Assembly (NCBI GenBank): GCA_002839245.1
Contig: PGXR01000125.1
Span: 1-9,142, forward strand
Length of the DNA stretch: 9,142 nt
Direction: 5' to 3'
Source of the DNA: Spirochaetae bacterium HGW-Spirochaetae-7
Lineage (GTDB): Bacteria > Spirochaetota > Spirochaetia > Treponematales > UBA12059
Shown here: positions 1-6,704 of the stretch, one piece after another
Numbering within the stretch: position 1 is the stretch's first letter
Layout of the letters: each line of letters begins with the position of its first letter
Position numbers and translations under genes: made by a program
Notes under the pieces: model-generated
What the model saw: the letters and a program-made list of their open reading frames with translations, nothing else
Told to the model about the DNA's origin: nothing
Databases searched by the model: none

Positions 1-552
1 GAAGTACGCATGGTTGGTGATGTTGATTGGCGTGTCGGCACTCGCGTCCGCCTCGTATCCGATGGACAGGCTGCAGTCGCTGCGCAGGATGAATGTGGCA
101 CGCACGTCGACGCGGCCGGGAAAACCCTGGTCGCCGTCCGGGCTCGAGAGCGTCATGCGGACAAGAGCCTCGCCTCCCTGGCTACCGGTTTCCGCTTTCC
201 AGATACGCCTGTCGAAGCCCTTGAGCCCACCGTGCAAGGAGTTGATGCCGTTGTTGGCCGCCAGCGGGTATTCCTTGCCGCCAAGCGAGAAACGCGCCTT
301 GTCTATCCTGTTGGCGAAGCGCCCCACCGTAGCGCCCATGTACGGATGCCTGGCGGCGAGACCGGCCAGGGTGGACGAGCCGAGCAACACGTCGATTTCT
401 CCGCCACTGCCGTCGGGTATGATGGCCGAGGTCAATATGGCCCCGTACTCCGAGACTCCGACGCGCATGGAACCGTTGTCTAGCATGAAAAGGCGGGGTT
501 CGGATCCGTCGGACATCGTACCGAATGCAAATGTCTTGATAGATGTGGCCAT
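1..552 (-). CDS. galM: Aldose 1-epimerase (galactose mutarotase), C-terminus cut by window edge
   Basis: It interconverts the alpha and beta anomers of aldohexoses such as galactose and glucose in the cytoplasm. The frame is open from the ATG at 552 to base 1, giving 184 residues of a family usually 330-380 long. Family signatures are seen in order: GATVGRFANRI (residues 73-83), NNGINSLHGGLKGFDRRIW (100-118), SPDGDQGFPG (137-146) and TPINITNHAYF (174-184). H107 in LHGG and H181 in NHAYF match the two active-site histidines of characterised mutarotases. The catalytic Glu lies in the missing C-terminal part. The start is supported by GGAGA seven to eight bases upstream, placed inside the last codons of the preceding dehydrogenase gene, with only 4 bp between stop and start. 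It is the last visible gene of the operon that begins with the GH57 gene. The family call is secure; the preferred sugar is not shown. Confidence 0.95.
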   Translation of the reverse strand, partial: MATSIKTFAFGTMSDGSEPRLFMLDNGSMRVGVSEYGAILTSAIIPDGSGGEIDVLLGSSTLAGLAARHPYMGATVGRFANRIDKARFSLGGKEYPLAANNGINSLHGGLKGFDRRIWKAETGSQGGEALVRMTLSSPDGDQGFPGRVDVRATFILRSDCSLSIGYEADASADTPINITNHAYF

Positions 553-556
553 GCTG

Positions 557-1258
557 TTATTCTCCGTTTCCAGCGTTCAGCTTGTAGTAGATCATGAAGA
601 GAGCCTCATACAGTCGATGCGGAATGAAGCGCTTGAGCACCATGGCGAATTTCTGGAATCCCGGTCCGACGGTGTACCTGGAACGGAGGCGCTTCCTTGA
701 AATGAGCTTGAGCGCGAGCCTGGCGACGAGAACCGGATCGTATCCTGCGCGTTCGCTGTCTTCCATCACCCCGATGGCGCGACGGCCAGCTACAGCGTAC
801 GGGCTGCCCTCTCCAAGTCCGAGTATCCTGCGGGCCGAGGTGAATCCGGTCTTGAAATCGCCCGGTTCTATCAACGCGACGCGCACCGGAAAACCGCAGA
901 GCTCCATCCTCAGTGATTCGACAAAACCCTCGAGCGCGTACTTGCTTGCGGAATAGAACGACTGGAACGGTATGCCGGTCAGCCCGGCCATGGAGCCGAC
1001 CACCAGGATGGTGCCGCCGTTCTCCCGCATGCCGGGCAGGACGGCCTTGACTATCCTGACGACGCCCATGAAGTTGACGTCCATCTGACGCGACGCTTCG
1101 GCTATGGGCGTTTCCTCGACGGCGCCGGCTATACCCATGCCGGCGCAGCAGACGAGAGCGTCTATGCGGTTTCCCTTGGCCAACTGGGTTGCTATGGCGT
1201 TTCCCAGGCCGCTCGAGGAACCGGTTACCAAAACGCCCGTCCGCTTCCTGTCAGCCAT
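557..1258 (-). CDS. Short-chain dehydrogenase/reductase with an internal deletion in the cofactor domain
   Basis: A classical SDR-family protein of 233 residues, resembling the 17-beta-HSD-like group; substrate unknown. Visible are the nucleotide-binding glycine motif TGSSSGLG (12-19), the NNAG-equivalent CCAG (37-40) and the catalytic set N62 (in MDVNFMG), S89, Y102 and K106 (YSASK). PGD follows at 132-134. Oddly, the helix after the glycine motif (ending QLAKG, 25-29) runs straight into NRIDALVCCAG, the strand that normally comes about 50 residues later. The second and third beta strands and their helices are absent, including the residue that sets NAD/NADP choice and the adenine-contacting DV pair. 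Adding about 47 residues would restore a typical 275-285 length. The reading frame is intact. The start overlaps the end of the kinase gene by 8 bp. It may be a non-functional remnant, an assembly deletion or a remodelled protein. Confidence 0.85.
   Translation of the reverse strand: MADRKRTGVLVTGSSSGLGNAIATQLAKGNRIDALVCCAGMGIAGAVEETPIAEASRQMDVNFMGVVRIVKAVLPGMRENGGTILVVGSMAGLTGIPFQSFYSASKYALEGFVESLRMELCGFPVRVALIEPGDFKTGFTSARRILGLGEGSPYAVAGRRAIGVMEDSERAGYDPVLVARLALKLISRKRLRSRYTVGPGFQKFAMVLKRFIPHRLYEALFMIYYKLNAGNGE
561..565 (-). promoter_or_regulatory. Ribosome binding site of galM
   Basis: GGAGA on the minus strand lies about eight bases before the ATG at 552. It overlaps the last codons and the stop of the upstream dehydrogenase gene. 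It fixes the galM start and suggests translational coupling. Confidence 0.6.
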
Positions 1259-1805
1259 TTGACCGCCCGCCTATCGCGGCAACGACAACTTCGGCTATCC
1301 GCTCCGGGGTCATCCTCTCGGTATTGATGACGAGGTCGGCGAAGTCATAGCGGTCATTGTCTATGCCGTATATCGAAAGGTAGCGTTCCCGGTCAACTTC
1401 GTCGCGGTGCTTGGTGAACGTCAGCACCGCGGCGCTTTCCCCGCCCTCGCGCTTGCGGATACGCTCGGCCCGTACCTCGCTCGAGGCATGCAGGTAAACC
1501 TTGAGAGCCGCGTCCCTGACGAGCCATATGGCAAGCCTGGAACCGACGACACAATCGCCCTCGTGGGCCATCGCCACCTGATGCTCGTCGAGAGTCATGT
1601 CGTACGATGCGTCGGCGCTCGCCATCTCGAGGAGCTTGGCGAATGGTACGCCCATTTCCTTGGCCATCGTATGAAAGGTATAGTTGACGAACCTGCGTTC
1701 AAGCCGCTCGGCCACGAGCCGGGAAACAGTGGAGTTGCCGCAGCCGCTCTTCCCTGAAATCGCGATGATCGAGGCCTTGCGTCCTTCGGTATTCGTAATG
1801 CTCAT
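1251..1805 (-). CDS. Cytidylate-kinase-like P-loop protein
   Basis: A 184-residue P-loop kinase of the cytidylate kinase type, expected to phosphorylate a nucleoside monophosphate (CMP/dCMP) with ATP in the cytoplasm. The N-terminal IIAISGKSGCGNSTVSRL (13-30) forms the P-loop, but the invariant Walker A lysine position is Asn24; the only nearby Lys is K19. Further kinase-like parts are GSRLAIWL (88-95), LKVYLHASSEVRAERI (101-116), a basic lid-like stretch with R118 and R134, and YDFADLVINTERM (153-165). It is somewhat shorter than E. coli Cmk (about 225). The ATG at 1805 overlaps the yicC stop in ATGA and has GAGGA seven bases upstream, so the longer open frame extending into yicC is not used. 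The substrate is inferred from family resemblance only; it could instead be a divergent non-canonical kinase. Confidence 0.8.
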   Translation of the reverse strand: MSITNTEGRKASIIAISGKSGCGNSTVSRLVAERLERRFVNYTFHTMAKEMGVPFAKLLEMASADASYDMTLDEHQVAMAHEGDCVVGSRLAIWLVRDAALKVYLHASSEVRAERIRKREGGESAAVLTFTKHRDEVDRERYLSIYGIDNDRYDFADLVINTERMTPERIAEVVVAAIGGRSNG

Positions 1806-2665
1806 TCCACGTTCCTCACCTGCTCGCGGATGTTCTCGACTGCGTCCTTCATGCGTATTACCGCCTCGGATATCCTCGGGTCCGCGCTCTTGGAGCCTAT
1901 CGTGTTGGCTTCTCGGTTCAGCTCCTGGCATATGAAGTCGAGTTTCTTGCCGCACACCGGCTCGTCCATGGCCTTGCGGAAAGCGCCGATATGGGAACGC
2001 AACCTGACGATTTCCTCGTTGATCGTATGCTTGGCCAGGTACGACGCAAGCTCGCCCAGTATCCGGGCCTCGTCCACGAGGTCGCCCATAACCTCGACAA
2101 ATCGTGCCCTCAGGGTGGAGCGGATGGAAGCCTCGATGTCCGGCGTCGCGGCCTCGATGATGTCGAGCGCCGCCTCGAGCGATGCGAGCTTGCCGGCGAG
2201 GTCTATCCGGGTCTCCTCGCCTTCCCTTTCTCGTTCCGCGTCGAAGGCATCCAGGCATGCCGCGATGGCAGGCGAAAGCTCCAGCCACAAGACGTCGGCG
2301 TCGACGTTCCGCTCGTATGACAGCATTCCGTCAATGCCCAGGATATGAGACAGGCGGACCGGCTCGTCGATGCCGGCGGCCTCGGCCAGGTTGCGGATGG
2401 CGTCGGCTACCGACCTCGCGCTGGCCGCGTCGATGACGACATCGGTCGGCATGTCGCCGCCGAGCACCCGTATCGAAAGCTCTACCTTGCCTCGGGCTAT
2501 CCTCGACTCGACCTGGTCGCGTATCCGCCTGTCCAGGGATCCGAGGTATCCCGGCATCTGGACGGAAAGCTCGAGGAACCGGTTGTTCCAGGCTTTCGTC
2601 GTCAGGGACGCCTTGATCGAAGGCACGTCGAGCCTGGTCGCCCCGTAGCCTGTCATGCTTTTCAT
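1802..2665 (-). CDS. yicC: YicC family endoribonuclease
   Basis: A 287-residue YicC-family protein, the same length as E. coli YicC, which has been reported to act as an endoribonuclease on RNA including a small regulatory RNA. The N-terminus carries the family hallmark MKSMTGYG (1-8), then KAWNNRFLELSVQMP (24-38) in place of the usual N-R-x-L-x-[IVL]-P block. The C-terminal half has EEIVRLRSHI (217-226) and ends with EANTIGSKSADPRI (252-265) and REQVRNVE (280-287), all typical of the DUF1732 end of the family. The ATG at 2665 overlaps the murC stop (ATGA), with AGGA five bases upstream. It in turn overlaps the kinase gene. Nothing looks broken. The family call is firm; the RNA target in this organism is unknown. 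Confidence 0.95.
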   Translation of the reverse strand: MKSMTGYGATRLDVPSIKASLTTKAWNNRFLELSVQMPGYLGSLDRRIRDQVESRIARGKVELSIRVLGGDMPTDVVIDAASARSVADAIRNLAEAAGIDEPVRLSHILGIDGMLSYERNVDADVLWLELSPAIAACLDAFDAEREREGEETRIDLAGKLASLEAALDIIEAATPDIEASIRSTLRARFVEVMGDLVDEARILGELASYLAKHTINEEIVRLRSHIGAFRKAMDEPVCGKKLDFICQELNREANTIGSKSADPRISEAVIRMKDAVENIREQVRNVE

Positions 2666-4146
2666 CGTGATCCTTTCGTGGGGTCAGCGCCGGAAAACGC
2701 CTCGAACAGCGCCTTGCCTAGCCGCCAGTTGTCTCCGGCCCCCATCGTGACGAAAAGGTCGCCGGGGCGCAACCCTTCATTCAACGAAGGAAACGCATCG
2801 AGGGGTTCCTCGAAATACGCGGCGTTGGCGCCAGCCTCCACCGCCCTGTCGAAGAGCACCCGGCCAGTCATGCCGGGATCGGGAGCCTCCCTGGCGGACG
2901 GGTATATCCTGTGCAAAACTGCCAGGTCCGCGTCGCCGAACGAAGTGGCGAAGTCGTCGAGGAGGGCACGGGTACGCGAGCATGTGTGCGACATGAAGTC
3001 GACGACCAGGCGTCGTCCCGGATAGAATTCACGGAGTCCCGCGAGGGTCTTGCGTATCGCGGTCGGATGATGACCGTAATCGTCCATGAACAGGACGCCA
3101 CCGGCCTCGCCTAGCACTTCGGACCTCCTCCTGGAACCGGTGAACGATTCCAGCGCCGCCGCCATGGAGGCCAGTTCCTCGCGCCCGAGCGCAGCTTCGA
3201 TATCGAGGGTTCCGTTACGGTCGGCGATGATGGCCGCGCACAACGCAATGGCGGCCGTGGCGTCGAGCGCGATATGGCGACCGGGTATGCGCACGCGCCA
3301 CTCGGCCTCGAGCCCGCGCAGTCCGAAGACGCCGCGCTCGTCCTTAACCCGGTAGCTTTCCAATCCGAACGGGCCGTCCGCTTGGAAGCCATAGGGAATG
3401 CCTCGCAGGTCGGGCCTCACGAGGCTGGCACGGTTCCAGACATCGGTGGCGCCTGGGTCGTCGGAACAGTATACGACGATACCGCGGCTCGGCAACAACG
3501 ACAGGTATTCGACGAAGGCGAGCGCAATCGATTCGTAATCGGGGTAGTAGTCCTGATGATCTGGCTCGACGCTCGTCAGCACGATGCGCCTGGGCTTGTA
3601 ACACAGGAAATGCCGCCTGTATTCGCATGTCTCCGCGATGAGCAGCTCGCCGCCGAGCGTCAGCGTCGAGCGGCCACCGAAAGCGCCGACCGCGCTCCCG
3701 ACGAGTACCGCCGCGGGCAGCCTCAGCGACCTGGCGAGAATGCCTGCCATCGCGGTCGTCGTCGTCTTGCCGTGGACTCCGCAGATGCCGCTCGAGTCGC
3801 GGGAGGACGACAACGATCCGAGCGCCTCCGGGTACGTCATCACGGGAATTCCAAGTTCATGCGCCCGAATGATCTCGGGATGGGTATCAGGGCGATAGGC
3901 GGCCGAGTGTATGACGAGATCGAGGCGGCGCCCGACATTTTCCTGCGAGAACGGGTGGACAGGCACGCCGATCGCCGCGAGCACCTCGTCAGTATAGAAG
4001 ATGTCTTCGACATCCGAGCCGCTGACGGCCGCGCCGGCTCCGACCAGCAACTCGGCCAGAGCGCAGACGCCGGTTCCCTTGGCTCCGACCAGATGGATCC
4101 TGACTCCGGCCAGGTCGGCGGGCAACGATACGGGCAGGGGCTTCAT
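2662..4146 (-). CDS. murC: UDP-N-acetylmuramate--L-alanine ligase
   Basis: It catalyses ATP-dependent addition of L-alanine to UDP-MurNAc, the first peptide step of peptidoglycan precursor synthesis, in the cytoplasm. Counting from an upstream GTG at 4161 (499 residues), the UDP-binding N-terminus is HLVGAKGTG (23-31) with GSD (48-50). The ATP loop is GVHGKTTTT (128-136), the central motif ETCEYRRHFL (177-186), then SVEPDHQDYY (197-206). The C-terminal domain has FTGSRRR (340-346), the MurC signature DDYGHHPTAI (360-369) and MGAGDNW (473-479). The segment PGRHIALDATAA departs from the usual HNxxNxxAA pattern. The GTG at 4161 overlaps the upstream stop but has no clear Shine-Dalgarno, whereas the ATG at 4146 (residue 6) has GAAGG eight bases upstream and is preferred. 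Mpl is a possible alternative, but the length and GHHP/GAGD context favour MurC. Confidence 0.95.
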   Translation of the reverse strand: MKPLPVSLPADLAGVRIHLVGAKGTGVCALAELLVGAGAAVSGSDVEDIFYTDEVLAAIGVPVHPFSQENVGRRLDLVIHSAAYRPDTHPEIIRAHELGIPVMTYPEALGSLSSSRDSSGICGVHGKTTTTAMAGILARSLRLPAAVLVGSAVGAFGGRSTLTLGGELLIAETCEYRRHFLCYKPRRIVLTSVEPDHQDYYPDYESIALAFVEYLSLLPSRGIVVYCSDDPGATDVWNRASLVRPDLRGIPYGFQADGPFGLESYRVKDERGVFGLRGLEAEWRVRIPGRHIALDATAAIALCAAIIADRNGTLDIEAALGREELASMAAALESFTGSRRRSEVLGEAGGVLFMDDYGHHPTAIRKTLAGLREFYPGRRLVVDFMSHTCSRTRALLDDFATSFGDADLAVLHRIYPSAREAPDPGMTGRVLFDRAVEAGANAAYFEEPLDAFPSLNEGLRPGDLFVTMGAGDNWRLGKALFEAFSGADPTKGSR

Positions 4147-4154
4147 GTCGTCAG

Positions 4155-4159
4155 CCTTC
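4155..4159 (-). promoter_or_regulatory. Ribosome binding site of murC
   Basis: GAAGG on the minus strand lies eight bases before the ATG at 4146 and overlaps the stop codon of the upstream GH57 gene. It favours the ATG over the GTG at 4161. Confidence 0.5.
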
Positions 4160-6044
4160 ACTCGTGGAATGACAGGAGTATTTCCGAGCGCCAGGTATCG
4201 TCGGCCGGGAGGCGTATGGGCCAGACGAGGAGGAACGCGAAGCCTTGTCGGGGTTCATGGCCGACTATCGAGGCATGAGCCACGGCGGGAACCGACATGG
4301 TCATCGATATCGCCTTGACCGGTCCGGCCGTCCTGATAGAAAGCTTGGAGACGATGCCGAGCGAGGCGCCCCGGTCTGCCGCGAGCGATGCAGGGTCCAG
4401 GCTGGAAGCGTCAGACAGGACCGCCTCCAGGGGTTCCGAACCGGGGCTCAAGTTCATTTCAACGCCCAACCAGAATACGGCGTCGGCGTCGGACCGATTC
4501 TGTACGCTGTAGGCGACGCGTACCGACTTCTTGCTGAAGCTGAATCGCTTCGTTATCGCTATGGAGCGCTTGGTACCGCCCAGGCCGATGAATCCGTCCT
4601 TGGAGAAGGACAATGCCGAAAGATCGCCTTCAGTACAAGCCTCGTCGTACAGATGGCTGGAAAAGGGCCCGAGATCGCCGGCCCAGGGGGTGAGCGACCT
4701 GTCTGCTCCGGGTTCTTCGGCGTACAGCCTGTCGACGAATGACGATTTTCTGGCCCTGTCCCCTTCGGGAGCGTCGGCAAACAGGTCGCAGAGATTGCGC
4801 CTCGCCTTGAGCGCGTCGAGTTCGACTAGCACCGCGCCCCGGGGATGGATGTAGGCGTTCATGTCCATGCCCTGGTACACGTACTCCTTGGAGGAATCGA
4901 AATCCACGTCCGCCTTGATGATCCCCGGAACGAAGGCACCTTTCTGCCTGGTCGTCAGTTCGGCATCTATCAGCGACCTGTAAGCCGCTTCGCGTATAGA
5001 CGGTTGTTCGATGCCGCCCCCCGGCGACAGCCAGTACGCATTGCCGCACTGGCCTCTCCATAGATCTTCTACCGCCGTCTTCTTCCGCGACTTGTCTCCG
5101 CGAAGCTGGCCGATCAGGAGGTGAACGTAGTACATCCTCGAATACAGCGCGGAAGTGCTGGCGTAGCGGATGATTGAACGACGCAGGCTCCCGCTTGCAT
5201 AGCTGGAACCGGGTGCAGCGCTCGCCTTCATGAAGCGATCTGTAGCCGAACCGGGAAAATAGAGCTTGGCCGCGACACGTTTAGTCTTCAGGTAGCGTGA
5301 CGGCGTTGTGGTTTCCGTCTCGAGGGCATTCTTCCTGAACCAGGAAAAAGTCCGTTCCATATAGAGATCGGGCGATTCCAGTCCGGAAGCCTCCCACAGC
5401 GACGATATATTTTCACCCGGCGACATCAGCACCGTCAAGGGTCTCGGGCCGACCGCCTCGGCGGCCTCGACAAGGCCCAGCGGGGAGGGAAAGCCTGTGG
5501 AGCAGTCAAAGACCGGCAATACCGTAATGCATCGCCCCTGATCCTCGGTAACGACCGGCGCCAGGTCGACATCGTCGCGGCCCAGGGCTTCCAGGAATTG
5601 CCCTGCTGTCAGGAACGTATAATCCATGCCCGAAGCCTGCAGGGTCGAGGCGAGCCACGGCTCCCATGCATATTCGGCCAGCCAGCAGCCACGAGGGCGC
5701 TTTCCGAAACTTTTCCGCAGGTAGGTCGTCATCATTTCAATCTGCCCGAGGCGATCGGATGTCGGTATCAGGGGAAGGATCGGCGCGTAGAAACCGCCGC
5801 CGAGCAATTCTATCTGACGTCTTGCCGACATTTCCTCGAGTAGCATGAGGTATTCCGGATGCCTGGCCTCGAAGCGCCTGAGAAGGCTTCCCGAATAGTA
5901 CAGCAAAGCCTGGATTTCGGGGAAACGGTTCAGGGCAGAAAGGAAGGGCCGATAACACGACTGGTATATCGTCTCGAACGCACCTTCGTCGAGACCTTCC
6001 GGAAGATGGTTGTATGTCCCTAGAACGAGGTGCGTCTTGAGCAT
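4158..6044 (-). CDS. GH57 4-alpha-glucanotransferase/alpha-amylase-like protein with altered catalytic motifs
   Basis: A 628-residue full-length relative of Thermococcus litoralis 4-alpha-glucanotransferase, whose family rearranges alpha-1,4-glucans. There is no signal peptide, so it is likely cytoplasmic. Region 1 reads YNHLP (11-15, usually HNHQP), region 2 GGGFYAPIL (82-90, usually GFYEP) and region 3 WLAEYAWEPWL (121-131), which keeps the nucleophile Glu as E124. Region 4 reads MSPGENISSLW (207-217) where the family has HDDGEKFGVW, so the acid/base Asp is missing. The C-terminal half shows the DUF1925/1926-like part: QCGNAYWL (332-339), ADVDFD and WLGVEMNL. Its role could be glucan binding, regulation or a modified reaction. 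It is the first gene of the left operon; the ATG at 6044 has AAGGA about nine bases upstream. GH57 homologues lacking catalytic residues are a recognised group, so loss of activity is plausible but not shown. Confidence 0.85.
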   Translation of the reverse strand: MLKTHLVLGTYNHLPEGLDEGAFETIYQSCYRPFLSALNRFPEIQALLYYSGSLLRRFEARHPEYLMLLEEMSARRQIELLGGGFYAPILPLIPTSDRLGQIEMMTTYLRKSFGKRPRGCWLAEYAWEPWLASTLQASGMDYTFLTAGQFLEALGRDDVDLAPVVTEDQGRCITVLPVFDCSTGFPSPLGLVEAAEAVGPRPLTVLMSPGENISSLWEASGLESPDLYMERTFSWFRKNALETETTTPSRYLKTKRVAAKLYFPGSATDRFMKASAAPGSSYASGSLRRSIIRYASTSALYSRMYYVHLLIGQLRGDKSRKKTAVEDLWRGQCGNAYWLSPGGGIEQPSIREAAYRSLIDAELTTRQKGAFVPGIIKADVDFDSSKEYVYQGMDMNAYIHPRGAVLVELDALKARRNLCDLFADAPEGDRARKSSFVDRLYAEEPGADRSLTPWAGDLGPFSSHLYDEACTEGDLSALSFSKDGFIGLGGTKRSIAITKRFSFSKKSVRVAYSVQNRSDADAVFWLGVEMNLSPGSEPLEAVLSDASSLDPASLAADRGASLGIVSKLSIRTAGPVKAISMTMSVPAVAHASIVGHEPRQGFAFLLVWPIRLPADDTWRSEILLSFHE

Positions 6045-6068
6045 GCCGGAACATCCTTTTCAATCATT

Positions 6069-6122
6069 GTCGATGAGTATAGCGCAGTTCGAATCGCCGC
6101 GGAAGGCGAAAAGTTCATCGAC
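6069..6122. repeat. 8-bp perfect inverted repeat around the putative promoter
   Basis: GTCGATGA (6069-6076) and TCATCGAC (6115-6122) are perfect inverted copies 38 bp apart. A small inner hairpin (TCGCC, loop TTCCGC, GGCGA on the minus strand) lies between them. One arm touches the -10 box. It could be an operator or a hairpin at the end of the rnf transcript; no U-tract follows, so a standard intrinsic terminator is not supported. Confidence 0.35.
6076..6104 (-). promoter_or_regulatory. Possible promoter of the GH57-murC-yicC operon
   Basis: TATACT (6081-6076 on the minus strand) matches a sigma-70 -10 box at five of six positions. The best-spaced -35 candidate is TTCCGC (6104-6099) with a 17-base spacer, which is weak (two of six). 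Transcription would start about 25 bases before the GH57 ATG. It lies in the only intergenic gap of the window, between rnfA and the GH57 gene. Confidence 0.4.
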
Positions 6123-6131
6123 CTTTGATGG

Positions 6132-6704
6132 TTAGCCGTAAAAGACCGTAAAAAAGCTGGCGTCGACACCGGAGAAAGCCATGGCGATCAGGCCGGCGCT
6201 GATGAAACGTATCGGCGCGCCCCGGAAAGGCGCCGGAATCGGTTCCAGCTCGAGCCTTGCCATGATTGACTCGAGAAAGCAGGTCGCGGCTACGTAGCCG
6301 AAAGCAGCCGCGGCTCCGCCTCCCAGCAGGTACCAAGTCGACGAGTAGCGTCCCGTGGCCATCATTCCCACCGCGTACAGAACCATGGTCGCCTGGAAGG
6401 ACCTGTCGCCTTGCAGGTCCATCCGGGCCATTCCCGCGAGCGCCCGTATGCCCTGGAATAATCCGGTAGCGCCGAAGAGCAACAACGCGAACAGGACAGG
6501 GGCCATAGACTCGAGCCCGAAAGGGGTCAGGACATGGCGATATACCAACCCGTTGAGCAAGGCGGCAAACGCGGATGCGGACATGAAGAATATTATCGCG
6601 AAGGGTGAAGCCTTGTTGATATCGTCTCCTGCCGGGAGCAGGCCCCACTGGATAAGTACGTTGCCGCCGAAAACGAAATAGAAAGCCAATCCTATGCCAC
6701 TCAT
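6132..6704 (-). CDS. rnfA: Rnf complex membrane subunit RnfA, lacking the cluster cysteines
   Basis: An integral membrane protein of 190 residues with about six hydrophobic helices, matching RnfA in length and in its C-terminal signature EPIPAPFRGAPI followed by ISAGLIAMAFSG (154-179). In Rnf/Nqr pumps, RnfA and RnfE face each other with inverted topology and together hold a [2Fe-2S] cluster on four cysteines. Here the first site (GLCP in the family) is GLLP with L23, and the second (TNCAVLG) aligns to VLYAVGM with Y110. The only cysteine, C142, is elsewhere. The ATG at 6704 overlaps the rnfE stop (ATGA). It is the last gene of this operon, where rnfB would normally follow. Family membership is well supported by sequence end and gene order; normal electron transfer through it is doubtful. 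Confidence 0.85.
   Translation of the reverse strand: MSGIGLAFYFVFGGNVLIQWGLLPAGDDINKASPFAIIFFMSASAFAALLNGLVYRHVLTPFGLESMAPVLFALLLFGATGLFQGIRALAGMARMDLQGDRSFQATMVLYAVGMMATGRYSSTWYLLGGGAAAAFGYVAATCFLESIMARLELEPIPAPFRGAPIRFISAGLIAMAFSGVDASFFTVFYG

Noticed and set aside
10..700. Two overlapping plus-strand open frames (157 and 228 aa)
   Set aside because: They lie antisense to galM and the SDR end, show no recognisable motif and are low-complexity Arg/Ser/Pro-rich shadows typical of GC-rich DNA. The minus strand carries clear galM motifs.
557..1258. Frameshifted SDR pseudogene
   Set aside because: The frame is unbroken and motifs on both sides of the junction are in the same frame, so it is listed as a coding gene with an in-frame deletion.
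1806..2288. Long N-terminal extension of the kinase-like gene in the same frame
   Set aside because: It would lie entirely within yicC in another frame, with low-complexity Arg/Gly-rich translation. The ATG at 1805 has a good GAGGA site and an ATGA overlap.
2345..3025. 226-codon plus-strand open frame
   Set aside because: Antisense to yicC and murC across their junction; no motif and no ribosome binding site recognised.
3274..4278. 334-codon plus-strand open frame
   Set aside because: Antisense to murC, whose motifs cover the whole stretch on the minus strand. The translated plus-strand protein is rich in Arg, Asp and Gly with no domain signature.
6045..6131. Rho-independent terminator after rnfA
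   Set aside because: Small hairpins can be drawn but none is GC-rich and long enough, and there is no following run of T on the minus strand.
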